Source: an uncultured Parabacteroides sp. (GTDB lineage Bacteria; Bacteroidota; Bacteroidia; Bacteroidales; Tannerellaceae). Taken from it: DNA of 64,000 bases. The position numbers and the translations under genes were made by a program. Shown one piece after another: positions 1 to 8,240 of this stretch (positions within the stretch are counted from its first letter, which is position 1; each line of letters opens with the position of its first letter). The DNA is taken from NCBI GenBank assembly GCA_900541965.1, contig UQLN01000004.1, forward strand, positions 1 to 64,000, read 5' to 3'. The notes below the pieces were generated by a model. The model was not told the origin of the DNA, made no database searches, and saw only the letters and a list, made by a program, of their open reading frames with translations.

Positions 1-109
1 CTTCTGTCGTACAGGAGGCAAGCAGCACCGCGGCAAGCAAATACACACTTGCCGCAAATGCCTTTACCGGTCTGAAAGAGGGACAGAGACCTTGTAGTTT
101 TGTTTTCAT
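1..109 (-). CDS. Lipoprotein, N-terminal 36 residues only (cut by window edge)
   Basis: Reading leftward from the ATG at 109, 36 codons are open to the window edge. The peptide has a basic and hydrophobic leader ending in LLASC followed by TTE, a typical Bacteroidetes lipobox, so the product is probably exported and anchored by lipid on Cys33. The mature protein lies outside the window and its function cannot be told. The 568 bp upstream carry no other gene but hold an inverted-repeat-flanked promoter (255-442) which, if flipped, would point at this gene. That suggests a phase-variable surface lipoprotein, but this is inference. Confidence 0.65.
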   Translation of the reverse strand, partial: MKTKLQGLCPSFRPVKAFAASVYLLAAVLLASCTTE

Positions 110-254
110 ATTCAATCTATTTATAGTTTGTGTTTGTTATTACCCTATCCTTGTAGTCTTTAATCCGCGTTTTTCGCACCATCCGCGTCAAAAATCAATT
201 AGTGTCTGTCAACTATCCAATCGAATGGTTTATAAAAAAATAAAATCGGCAGTT

Positions 255-442
255 CAATTAAGACTACGTTAAAAATTAGAATATCTTAATAAATTTCATG
301 CCGCGAAAGTTGTTGAGATTCATAAATCCTCACGATTTTGAGAGTTTTCTATAAGCAATAAGTATTAATAATCAAAGGATTATGCTATTAATATGTAGTA
401 ATATCTTTATATATTTGTCAAATCTTAACGTAGTCTTAATTG
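255..442. repeat. Probable invertible (phase-variable) promoter segment
   Basis: CAATTAAGACTACGTTAA at 255-272 is repeated as a perfect 18-bp reverse complement at 425-442, enclosing 152 bp of AT-rich DNA. Just inside the right arm, TATATTTG at 410-417 matches the Bacteroidetes -7 element TAnnTTTG, directed rightward out through the right arm; the -33 region is weak. No matching -7 box is seen beside the left arm on the other strand, so the promoter is one-way. This matches the known layout of invertible promoters of Bacteroidales surface loci flipped by site-specific recombinases. As drawn it points towards the exporter gene at 678; after inversion the -7 box would lie at about 280-287 facing the lipoprotein at 109. 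Inversion is inferred; no recombinase gene is in the window. Confidence 0.65.
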
Positions 443-602
443 GACTAAACAATCTATTTTTAGCGTATTGGACCGTAATCCCAACTAAAAGACTCAGACA
501 GCTCCCCTTTCTATAAATATAGTCCTCCATACAATGAATAATAAACAGAGACGACCCTCTTGTCCAAACAGGTTTTATTAAAGGAGATGATACCGGCGTC
601 AC

Positions 603-632
603 TTGCCAACTTTCAACTTTTTCCTACCTTTG
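603..632 (+). promoter_or_regulatory. Promoter for the ThrE-like operon
   Basis: TTG at 603-605, a 19-nt spacer and TACCTTTG at 625-632 match the Bacteroidetes -33/-7 consensus. It lies 45 nt before the ATG at 678, so the exporter genes have their own promoter independent of the invertible one upstream. The rest of 443-602 holds nothing recognisable. Confidence 0.6.
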
Positions 633-677
633 CCTCCGTTTAGGATTATCTTTTTAATTAAATTGTCATAAAATAAT

Positions 678-1445
678 ATGAGCAGAAATGAATCTTTGCT
701 GCCGGTAGCTAAATTCATCGCTGAGTACTCCTCCCATTTAATGGGATGTGGAGTGCATACTTCACGAGTTGTCCGGAACTCGAAACGTATAGGAGATGCC
801 TTCGGGCTGGATGTCAAAATCAGTATTACTCAAAAGAATATTATACTGACTTTATCCGATGATGAAACGAGTAAAGCATATAGTGAAGTTGTGGAAATTC
901 CTTCACTCCCTATCAGTTTTGAACAGAATGCCCGTTTGAGTGAATTAAGTTGGGAGGTATATGATAAGCATTTGCCTTTGGAAGAGATAAAGCAGAAATA
1001 TCAGGAAATAATCTCTGCCCCAGCGATAGACCCGCTGTTTGTACTGATTCTGGTCGGGTTGGCAAACGCCTCGTTTTGCCGTTTATTCGGTGGTGACTGG
1101 TGTTCGATGGGAATTATTTTCTCTTCAACAATTATAGGGTTGTTTTTGAAACAGCAGATGCAAGCCCGGAAATATAATCATTATCTTATATTCGTATCGT
1201 CTGCGTTTGTGGCGTCTTTATGCGCTTCTGTTTCTTTGATATTCGATACGACTTCGGAGATAGCGCTTGCAACAAGTGTTTTGTTCCTGATACCCGGTGT
1301 GCCGCTTATTAATGGCGTCATAGATATTGTCGAAGGATATATATTGACTGGTTTTGCCCGTCTGGTCAATGCGGTAATGCTGATTATATGCATTGCAATC
1401 GGGCTTTCTTTCACACTTATGTTTGTAAAAAATAATTTGATATGA
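678..1445 (+). CDS. Threonine/serine exporter family protein, ThrE N-terminal-type half
   Basis: A 255-residue protein with a soluble first half (about residues 1-110, DUF1212/ThrE N-terminal type) followed by about five membrane helices. The segment around residues 208-225, FLIPGVPLINGVIDIVEGY, carries the PGxPLxNGxxD signature of the ThrE family. In Corynebacterium ThrE exports threonine and serine from a single longer chain; here, as in many bacteria, the family is split in two. The next gene overlaps this stop by 4 nt and supplies the other half, so the two should form one transporter. Substrate is assumed from the family only. Confidence 0.8.
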   Translation: MSRNESLLPVAKFIAEYSSHLMGCGVHTSRVVRNSKRIGDAFGLDVKISITQKNIILTLSDDETSKAYSEVVEIPSLPISFEQNARLSELSWEVYDKHLPLEEIKQKYQEIISAPAIDPLFVLILVGLANASFCRLFGGDWCSMGIIFSSTIIGLFLKQQMQARKYNHYLIFVSSAFVASLCASVSLIFDTTSEIALATSVLFLIPGVPLINGVIDIVEGYILTGFARLVNAVMLIICIAIGLSFTLMFVKNNLI

Positions 1446-1930
1446 TAATCTGGGATATTCTTGGCGACGGACTTTTTGCAGCTATAGCAGGTATTGGTTT
1501 TGGGGCGATTTCCGATCCCCCTCTGAAAGCATTTCCTTTTATTGCCTTATTGGCTGCTGCCGGACATGCGTGTCGGTTTTGTATGATGACATTTTTCGGA
1601 ATGGATATAGCGACCGCTTCTTTGTTGGGTGCATTAATAATCGGTTTTGACAGTCTTTGGCTGGGAGGGAAGATTTATTGCCCGATGACTGTTTTGTATA
1701 TCCCGGCTTTATTGCCGATGATTCCCGGACGATTTGCCTATAATATGGTCTTTTCCCTGATTATGTTTTTGCAAACAATGGATAATCCGGTAGAGAAAGC
1801 AAAATACATAGATATGTTCTTATCAAACGGGATTGTAACCTGTACGGTTATATTTATGTTGACAATCGGGGCGACATTGCCTATTTTCATGTGTCCGGGG
1901 AAGGCGTTCTCATTAACCCGGCGTAAATAA
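1442..1930 (+). CDS. Threonine/serine exporter family protein, ThrE C-terminal-type half
   Basis: A 162-residue, strongly hydrophobic protein with about four to five membrane helices and the motif YIPALLPMIPGRFAYN, typical of the small ThrE_2 partner (DUF3815 type). The ATG overlaps the stop of the preceding gene by 4 nt (ATGA), indicating translational coupling. It is expected to complete the inner-membrane exporter with the upstream protein. It lacks any soluble domain. Confidence 0.8.
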   Translation: MIIWDILGDGLFAAIAGIGFGAISDPPLKAFPFIALLAAAGHACRFCMMTFFGMDIATASLLGALIIGFDSLWLGGKIYCPMTVLYIPALLPMIPGRFAYNMVFSLIMFLQTMDNPVEKAKYIDMFLSNGIVTCTVIFMLTIGATLPIFMCPGKAFSLTRRK

Positions 1931-1945
1931 TAAGTTGAAGGATTT

Positions 1946-2671
1946 ATGGAAATATTTTGGAAAACAATTGCACTCTATAATGCCTCTACCTGGGGATTCC
2001 AGTTGGCCATTGTTCTTATTGGTATTGTTTTGACGGTGTTGCTGGCATCTCGTCCCGGTCCCCGGATTAAGCTGGGGATGAAAATTTATCTGGCGGCTGT
2101 TTGTTTTTGGTTGTCGGTGGTATATTACTATGTTTATTGTTCCGAGCGGGAGTATTATCAGGTGATGGCAATCTTTTGGGGGATTATGGCCCTTATGTGG
2201 GTATGGGATGCTGCAACCGGTTATACGGCATTTGAGCGGACCCGGAAATATGACTTGTTTGCTTATCTGTTGTTTGCGATGCCTTTTGTTTATCCGTTGG
2301 TCTCTATGGCGCGCGGGCTTTCTTTTCCGGAGATTACTTCACCGGTGATGCCATGTTCCGTAACGGTATTTATGATTGGATTGCTGCTGTATTTCTCCCG
2401 CAATATTAATCTGTTTATTGTATTGTTTTTATTTCATTGGTCCTTAATCGGGCTGTCCAAGACTTATACCTTTAATATTCCGGAAGACTTGTTGTTGGTA
2501 AGCGCATCTATTCCCGCTCTCTATCTGTTTTTCAGGGAGTATTTTGCAAATAGCCGGCGTGCAGGGATGAAACCGGATGCCAAATATGTAAATGCGTTGC
2601 TTATTCTGGTTTGTGTGGCAATCGGCGGGGTTGCGCTGGTTACTACGTTAAGGGAACTTTTTTTTAGTTGA
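1946..2671 (+). CDS. Multi-pass membrane protein, DUF6064-like
   Basis: A 241-residue integral membrane protein with about eight hydrophobic segments and short loops. It starts 15 nt after the ThrE-like gene and is probably in the same operon. Its pattern (an opening like MEIFWKTIALYNASTWGFQ, paired Trp/Tyr-rich helices) reminds me of DUF6064 proteins, for which no function is established; I hold this assignment loosely. The TGA stop (2669-2671) lies inside a dispersed repeat that begins at 2666, so the last codon or two are repeat-encoded. Confidence 0.6.
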   Translation: MEIFWKTIALYNASTWGFQLAIVLIGIVLTVLLASRPGPRIKLGMKIYLAAVCFWLSVVYYYVYCSEREYYQVMAIFWGIMALMWVWDAATGYTAFERTRKYDLFAYLLFAMPFVYPLVSMARGLSFPEITSPVMPCSVTVFMIGLLLYFSRNINLFIVLFLFHWSLIGLSKTYTFNIPEDLLLVSASIPALYLFFREYFANSRRAGMKPDAKYVNALLILVCVAIGGVALVTTLRELFFS

Positions 2672-2770
2672 CAGTTGACAAGTGACAGTTGACAGTTGGG
2701 CTTCGCGCCCGGTATACAAATCGGCTGAAAGCCGAAATAACTGTCAACTGTCACTTGTCAACTGTCAACT
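2666..2770. repeat. Long-armed palindromic repeat between convergent genes (TTGACAGTT family)
   Basis: A perfect 32-bp inverted repeat (2666-2697 and 2739-2770), made of reiterated TTGACAGTTGACAAGTGACA-type units, flanks a 41-bp centre holding two smaller hairpins, GGGC/GCCC and CGGC/GCCG. It fills almost the whole gap between two convergent genes and would fold in either transcript, so it may act as a bidirectional terminator. Related copies lie at 41681-41803 and 61272-61376. Confidence 0.75.
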
Positions 2771-2779
2771 GTCTATTGA

Positions 2780-5092
2780 TTAGAAGCTAATTTTTGCTCC
2801 TGCAAAATAGCTTCTCGGTGTAGCCGGGCCGTAGATGTAGGAAGAGTCACGGTCTTTCCCCAAGTCAAAGTCTGACTGGTAGGCTTGGAAAATGTTTTGT
2901 ACTCCCGCATTTACTTCCAGCGTCAGTTCCTTATATAGATGGAAATCGTATCCCAGTTTGATACTCATGTCCAGGAAATCCCGGGTAGTTACTGCTTTAT
3001 CTTTAGGGATATATCCGGCAAGATGTTGTACCAGCATACTACCGGTATAGGTACCGGAAAGGGAAGCCGTAAAATGTTTCAGCGGGGTAAATGTTGAAGT
3101 AAGATACCCGTACACATCCGGTGTCCTGAACATTTTTCTTACAGGAGGAATATCTTCATCTTCGCTCCATCGTTCGGGCTCTTTATAACGGCTGCGTTGT
3201 ATTGTGGCGCCTGCCTGTACGGATACCCAGGAAGTAAGGACAGCCTTGCCTTCCAATGTGAGTCCCATAACCGTAGCACCCGAACCGTTCTGACGTTCTT
3301 TTATCAGATTGCCTTGTTCGTCTTTCCCTATATCTTTTAATACGAATACGTCACTCAGGTTGGTATAGAAACCTTCCACAAGGAAATTCACTTGCATACC
3401 GTTTTTGAAACGATGATAAAAATCGACCGATGTGCTGAGGCTTTGAGACTTTTCTTCTTTCAGGTTTTCGGCACGCCGTATCAGAGCGACTTCACCGCCT
3501 ACGGCAGAAATATGCAGGTCTTCGTCAAATGCCTGTGGGGCACGGAAACCACTGGAATAACTTGCACGGATATTGATGTCTTCCGTCGGATTGAAACGGA
3601 CGTTAGCTCGCGGGCTGAATATGACATGGTTAATCATATTATGTTTATCCAGACGTCCGCCAATCAGGAAACTCCATTTTTTGTTTTTCCATTCATTTTG
3701 AAGGAAAGCACTTTCTATATGTACTTTCTGGTTGGTAAAACGATTGTATCCCAACATTTCATCTTTCAGATGGTCGTAGCTATATTCCAATCCGGCAGTC
3801 AGGTCTGAAGGCATAAACAGGAATTTATTGAAGCTGTAGTTATATTGTGCTCCCGACATCCAGGTTAAATCCGTCGTTTTACCATAGGCATTCGGGTCCT
3901 GGTTTGTACCGTAATAACTGTCTCGGTCGGTAAACTGTGCGGAAGAAAAAATACTCAGCTTTTGCTTGTAATCCGGTGAGAAAAGATCAAATTTCAATCC
4001 TCCCCCGTCGATAGCATGTTGCAACTGCTCTGCAATGTCCGCTTCGTGCGGCGGACGTGATAGTAAATTACCGCCACGGCGGAATTCATTCATGTGGTGA
4101 TATTCGAGTGTCAGCTTGCTGTAAAGGCCGGTTTTGATAAAAGAGCGGAAACCTACCATCTGATTCTTAAGTTTCGGCAATTCGGTAAACCCGTCTCCAT
4201 CATGGTCGTATCCGTCGCGTACCCGGTTTTGTCCGAATATGTACATACCGGCTTTGCCGCTTTCTGTAACCAGTGAGGCATTCAGGGTCGTATTATTATC
4301 CAGTGAGGAACTGCCTCCGATAGAAGTAATCGTATGTGCCACTTCTCCTGAGTTGCGTAAAGGCTCTTTGGTAATAATATTGATAGTACCAGCAATTGCG
4401 GAAGAACCGAATAGGGCAGAACCCCCTCCACGCATAACTTCCACACGCTCAATCATATTTGCAGGAATCTGCTCTAATCCGTAAACTCCTGCCAAAGCAC
4501 TGAATATAGGACGGGAGTCAATCAAAATCTGGGTATACGGACCATCCAGCCCGTTTATACGAACCTGTTGAAAGCCACAGTTCTGGCAATTAGTCTCTAC
4601 ACGGACGCCCGGTTGGAAATTCAACCCTTGTGAAAGGTTTACCGCATTGGTTGCCTGAAACATTTTGGAGTCCATTACGCTAACCAATGTAGGAGCCAGA
4701 CGCCGTGAAGTTTCACTTCGGTTTGCCGAAACCACTACTCCATCCAGAGCAATGCGGTCTTCTTCCATTTCGATGTTTATCTCGAGTGTTTTCCCTTTCT
4801 TTAATGTGACTTCACGGGTTACGGGCTTATAACCGAGAAATTTATATTCGAGAGTGAATTTTCCTTCCGGCAGGTTCTTCAGGAAATAATGTCCTGAATT
4901 GTCGGTTGTTGTTCCGATGGTTGTCCCTTTTAGCATTACGGTAATGAAAGGAAGGTGCTCTCCGGTTTCTTTGTCCAATACATGTCCGAATACGTTTGCA
5001 TCCGAACCATCTGTTTTTTCTCTGTTGTCTGAAGCTTGTGCAGCAGTAAGGGCACAGCACAAGCATAGTATAAGCATAAGTATCTTGTTCAT
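2780..5092 (-). CDS. TonB-dependent outer-membrane receptor with carboxypeptidase-like N-terminal domain
   Basis: A 770-residue receptor. Residues 1-20 are a signal peptide; about 30-110 form a CarboxypepD_reg-like beta-sandwich (VFGHVLDKETGEHLPF onward); about 120-240 are the plug, with VRINGLDGPYTQILID and the end motif GSSAIAGTINIITKEP; the rest is a 22-strand barrel ending in aromatic ...GAKISF. The plug contains a CxxC (NCQNCG near residue 170), often seen in receptors of this subgroup. It follows a small His-rich membrane protein gene on the same strand by 66 nt. Substrate is unknown; the His-rich neighbour hints at a metal or metal complex. There is no SusD partner, so it is not a SusC. 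Confidence 0.85.
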   Translation of the reverse strand: MNKILMLILCLCCALTAAQASDNREKTDGSDANVFGHVLDKETGEHLPFITVMLKGTTIGTTTDNSGHYFLKNLPEGKFTLEYKFLGYKPVTREVTLKKGKTLEINIEMEEDRIALDGVVVSANRSETSRRLAPTLVSVMDSKMFQATNAVNLSQGLNFQPGVRVETNCQNCGFQQVRINGLDGPYTQILIDSRPIFSALAGVYGLEQIPANMIERVEVMRGGGSALFGSSAIAGTINIITKEPLRNSGEVAHTITSIGGSSSLDNNTTLNASLVTESGKAGMYIFGQNRVRDGYDHDGDGFTELPKLKNQMVGFRSFIKTGLYSKLTLEYHHMNEFRRGGNLLSRPPHEADIAEQLQHAIDGGGLKFDLFSPDYKQKLSIFSSAQFTDRDSYYGTNQDPNAYGKTTDLTWMSGAQYNYSFNKFLFMPSDLTAGLEYSYDHLKDEMLGYNRFTNQKVHIESAFLQNEWKNKKWSFLIGGRLDKHNMINHVIFSPRANVRFNPTEDINIRASYSSGFRAPQAFDEDLHISAVGGEVALIRRAENLKEEKSQSLSTSVDFYHRFKNGMQVNFLVEGFYTNLSDVFVLKDIGKDEQGNLIKERQNGSGATVMGLTLEGKAVLTSWVSVQAGATIQRSRYKEPERWSEDEDIPPVRKMFRTPDVYGYLTSTFTPLKHFTASLSGTYTGSMLVQHLAGYIPKDKAVTTRDFLDMSIKLGYDFHLYKELTLEVNAGVQNIFQAYQSDFDLGKDRDSSYIYGPATPRSYFAGAKISF

Positions 5093-5158
5093 ACTGAATT
5101 AAATAAATGTGTGTAATAAAAAATAGATTACAAATCTTTTCTCAAAAAAACATATGTG

Positions 5159-5509
5159 TCAGACAACAGGAGGGGCGCGTAGAGATAGTTTTCCCGGCAC
5201 GGCGCACAGGTATGCTGCACAAACCGGCGGGCAAAGGATTTGGAAAACGGAACCTTCGGCAGCAGGAATCAGAACAGAAATAAAAGCGGCGCCGCTTATC
5301 TGTACTGTCGAAAGTTGATGCAATAGCTGGAATTCGGCATAGGTATGTTCTTTGCCGGGTGTTCCATCGTCATTTTTTTGGTAGGGATGTGAATGGACAA
5401 TAGTTACCCCGTTGATAATATGTACGTGGGTAAACGCAATTAAGCATCCTAAATACGCTATGAATAGAGTAGGAAGGGCTATTTTCAGATATTTAGTGAA
5501 TCTGTCCAT
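5159..5509 (-). CDS. Small His-rich membrane protein upstream of TonB receptor
   Basis: Starting at the ATG at 5509 gives 116 residues: a short cytoplasmic head, a membrane segment (about 10-27), then a periplasmic stretch with H28, H30, H39, H41, H55 and H64 (FTHVHIING and VHSHP motifs), a second hydrophobic part and a C-terminal LRAPPV tail. Longer upstream readings are possible but lack membrane-protein logic and run through repeats. Clustered histidines suggest metal binding. It precedes the TonB receptor on the same strand and is probably co-transcribed. I do not recognise a named family. A TATATTTG box at 5517-5524 lies very close to this start, which would give almost no 5' leader. Confidence 0.6.
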   Translation of the reverse strand: MDRFTKYLKIALPTLFIAYLGCLIAFTHVHIINGVTIVHSHPYQKNDDGTPGKEHTYAEFQLLHQLSTVQISGAAFISVLIPAAEGSVFQILCPPVCAAYLCAVPGKLSLRAPPVV

Positions 5510-5562
5510 CCGGCTGCAAATATAATGATATTTTTTAATTAATAAGCTAACGCTAAGAAAAC

Positions 5563-5694
5563 TACCTATTTGTAGGTATATGTCTCTTTTTGGAAAACTT
5601 TTTTTGTTATTTGATTTTAAAAGTTTTCCATTTTTTATTTTTATAACTTTGATATTTAGCTGGTTGACAAATATTAACTCGTTAAAAGTTTTCC
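5563..5694. promoter_or_regulatory. Palindromes in the nrdD divergent promoter region
   Basis: Between the small membrane protein and nrdD, TACCTA-tttg-TAGGTA (5563-5578) is a perfect 6-4-6 palindrome. GGAAAACTTTT at 5592-5602 pairs with AAAAGTTTTCC at 5619-5629, and the latter recurs at 5684-5694. These could be operator sites for one or both divergent transcripts, or a degenerate repeat cluster. No known FNR- or NrdR-type box was found. Confidence 0.4.
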
Positions 5695-5723
5695 AAAAAG
5701 AATAACTATGGTCTTTGTTTGTA

Positions 5724-5731
5724 TATCTTTG
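5724..5731 (+). promoter_or_regulatory. Putative -7 box for nrdD
   Basis: TATCTTTG matches TAnnTTTG and lies 36 nt before the nrdD ATG. No good -33 element is at the usual distance, which may mean an activator is needed. Confidence 0.5.
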
Positions 5732-5766
5732 TGGCATAAATTAATTATAAACCTGTAGTACTTATC

Positions 5767-7974
5767 ATGATTCAGACAGTGATTAAAAGAGACGGACGTA
5801 TTGTCGGTTTCAATGAAGAAAAAATAACAACCGCCATAAGAAAAGCAATGTTGCATACGGAGATAGGGGAGGATATGCAATTAATCCGGCAGATAACAGA
5901 CCATATATCATTCAAAGGAGAAGCCCAGATGACTGTGGAGGCAATCCAGGATGCAGTCGAGCTGGAACTGATGAACAGTAGCCGTAAAGATGTGGCACAA
6001 AAATATATCGCTTATCGTAACCAGCGAAGTGTTGCCCGGAAAGCGAAGACCCGGGATATGTTTTTGGAAATTATTAATATTAAATCAAATGATATTACCC
6101 GCGAAAATGCCAATATGAATGCGGATACTCCGGCGGGTATGATGATGAAGTTTTCCAGTGAAACCACCAAGCCGTTTGTTGATGATTATTTACTGAGTGA
6201 AGAAACCAAAGACGCTGTCAACAAGAATTATTTACACATTCATGATAAAGATTATTATCCGACAAAGAGTTTGACTTGTGTGCAGCATCCGCTGGATCGT
6301 ATCCTGAAATACGGCTTTTCGGCTGGACATGGTGAATCGCGCCCGGCAAAACGTATCGAAACAGCAAGTATCCTGGGGTGTATTTCTTTGGAAACGGCGC
6401 AGAATGAAATGCACGGGGGACAAGCTATTCCTGCATTTGATTTTTACCTGGCTCCCTATGTGCGGAATAGTTATGTGGAGGAAATTAAAAATCTCGAAGA
6501 ATTGACCGGGGCGAATTATTCCCATCTGTATCGGAAAGAATTAGATGATTATATAAATCGTCCGTTGGATGGCTTGTCGGGAGATGATCGCGTTGTGCAA
6601 CATGCAATCAATAAAACGGTCAGCCGTGTGCATCAATCCATGGAAGCTTTCATCCATAATATGAACACGATTCACTCCCGTGGGGGAAACCAGGTTGTGT
6701 TCAGCTCCATTAATTATGGAACCGACACGTCGGCGGAAGGGCGTTGCGTGATTCGTGAGATTTTGAAAAGTACCTATCGGGGGGTGGGGAATGGCGAAAC
6801 GGCAATTTTTCCTATTCAAATCTGGAAAAAGAAACGCGGTGTAAGCTATTTGCCGGACGACCGTAATTACGATTTATACCAGCTTGCCTGTAAAGTAACG
6901 GCACGTCGCTTTTTCCCAAACTTCCTGAACCTGGATGCGACCTTCAACCAGAGTGAGGAGTGGAAATCGGACGACCCGCAACGCTATATCCATGAAGTGG
7001 CAACTATGGGATGTCGTACGCGTGTGTTTGAAAACCGTTTCGGGCCTAAAACATCTATTGGTCGCGGAAATATTTCTTTTTCAACCATAAATATTGTACG
7101 TCTGGCAATCGAATGTATGTCTATAGTAGGTAAGGAAGAGCGGATTGCCAAGTTTTTTGCCAAGCTCGACAGTATGTTGGAAATCGCCGCACGCCAGTTG
7201 CACGAACGTATGGAGTTTCAGAAAACGGCTTATGCCAAACAGTTTCCTTTACTGATGTCTTCGCTCTGGTTGGGTAGTGAAAAGTTAAGACCGAATGATA
7301 CAATAGCTTCGGTAATCAATCAGGGAACTTTAGGTATCGGTTTTATCGGTTTGGCTGAATGCCTGGTAGCTCTTACCGGTAAGCATCATGGTGAAGATGA
7401 GGCATCGCAGGAGTTGGGTTTGAAGATAGTCACTTATATGCGTGATCGTGTCAATCAGTTTTCAGAGCAATATCAGCATAATTATAGTGTATTGGCTACT
7501 CCGGCCGAAGGGTTATCCGGAAAGTTTACCGGACGCGACCGGAAAGAATTTGGTTCATTGCCGGGTATTACCGACCGTGAGTATTACACAAATTCAAACC
7601 ATGTGCCTGTATATTATAAATGTAGTGCTCGTCATAAGGCTGAAGTGGAAGCTCCTTACCATGAACTGACACGGGGCGGACATATCTTTTATGTGGAAAT
7701 GGATGGGGATGCAACCCATAATCCGGAAGTAATTATGCAGGTGGTTGATATGATGGACCGTTATAATATAGGATACGGCTCTGTAAATCATAACCGTAAC
7801 CGTTGCCTGGATTGTGGTTTCGAGAATGCTGAAACTTATTTGGAGGCTTGCCCGAAATGCGGTAGTACGCATCTGGATAAATTGCAACGTATCACCGGTT
7901 ATCTGGTCGGTACAACCGACCGTTGGAATAATGCGAAACTTTCGGAACTGAACGACCGGGTGACACATGATTAG
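5767..7974 (+). CDS. nrdD: Anaerobic ribonucleoside-triphosphate reductase
   Basis: A 735-residue class III reductase that makes dNTPs from NTPs without oxygen. Residues 1-90 are an ATP-cone (VIKRDGRIVGFNEEKI), the allosteric domain. The catalytic barrel follows. Near the C-terminus CLDCGF and CPKCGS form the four-Cys zinc site, followed by the glycyl-radical loop RITGYL, whose Gly carries the radical installed by NrdG. Length is normal for the family. nrdG follows after 266 nt, with a palindromic repeat cluster in between. The gene should matter under the anaerobic life style expected of a gut Bacteroidales. Confidence 0.95.
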   Translation: MIQTVIKRDGRIVGFNEEKITTAIRKAMLHTEIGEDMQLIRQITDHISFKGEAQMTVEAIQDAVELELMNSSRKDVAQKYIAYRNQRSVARKAKTRDMFLEIINIKSNDITRENANMNADTPAGMMMKFSSETTKPFVDDYLLSEETKDAVNKNYLHIHDKDYYPTKSLTCVQHPLDRILKYGFSAGHGESRPAKRIETASILGCISLETAQNEMHGGQAIPAFDFYLAPYVRNSYVEEIKNLEELTGANYSHLYRKELDDYINRPLDGLSGDDRVVQHAINKTVSRVHQSMEAFIHNMNTIHSRGGNQVVFSSINYGTDTSAEGRCVIREILKSTYRGVGNGETAIFPIQIWKKKRGVSYLPDDRNYDLYQLACKVTARRFFPNFLNLDATFNQSEEWKSDDPQRYIHEVATMGCRTRVFENRFGPKTSIGRGNISFSTINIVRLAIECMSIVGKEERIAKFFAKLDSMLEIAARQLHERMEFQKTAYAKQFPLLMSSLWLGSEKLRPNDTIASVINQGTLGIGFIGLAECLVALTGKHHGEDEASQELGLKIVTYMRDRVNQFSEQYQHNYSVLATPAEGLSGKFTGRDRKEFGSLPGITDREYYTNSNHVPVYYKCSARHKAEVEAPYHELTRGGHIFYVEMDGDATHNPEVIMQVVDMMDRYNIGYGSVNHNRNRCLDCGFENAETYLEACPKCGSTHLDKLQRITGYLVGTTDRWNNAKLSELNDRVTHD

Positions 7975-8106
7975 GAAAATGTGAAAACATTTTCCAGATG
8001 ACAGGTGGCAATTGACATAGTCGGTTGGGTTTTGTGTTCGGTATTTGAATGGAGTGTAAGTAGCTGTAGCAGTTAATTGTTGCGTACTAATTTCTAACTG
8101 GTAGTT

Positions 8107-8207
8107 AGTTTCAAAAAAGTTTCTTGGTTTGAAACAAAAAGTTTCATTACGTTGAAACAAAAAGTTCCACCCGATGAAACAAAAAGTTTCAAGGCATGAA
8201 ACTTTTA
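8107..8207. repeat. Cluster of GAAACAAAAAGTTTC palindromes between nrdD and nrdG
   Basis: GAAACAAAAAGTTTC occurs at 8131-8145 and 8176-8190, and a one-base variant ending TTCC at 8154-8168, a regular 22-23 nt spacing (about two helix turns). Related half-sites AGTTTCAAAAAAGTTTC (8107-8123) and GGCATGAAACTTTTATGCC (8193-8211) flank them. Each unit is a 5-bp stem with an A-rich loop, or a protein-binding site. The region 7975-8106 before it has a decayed copy of the TTGACA-type repeat (around 7995-8016) and no gene. Confidence 0.7.
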
Positions 8208-8240
8208 TGCCATGCCCGGAAATTTGTAAAAAGTAGAAAT

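Noticed and set aside
443..602. Possible second small ORF downstream of the invertible promoter
   Set aside because: Only AT-rich DNA with stops; minus-strand frames there have no gene-like features.
2521..2754. Minus-strand ORF overlapping the membrane protein end and the repeat
   Set aside because: It is antisense to a clear gene and made largely of repeat.
8196..8240. Longer N-terminus for nrdG from an ATG at 8196
   Set aside because: The added residues overlap the palindrome cluster and do not match the family start; the ATG at 8241 fits.
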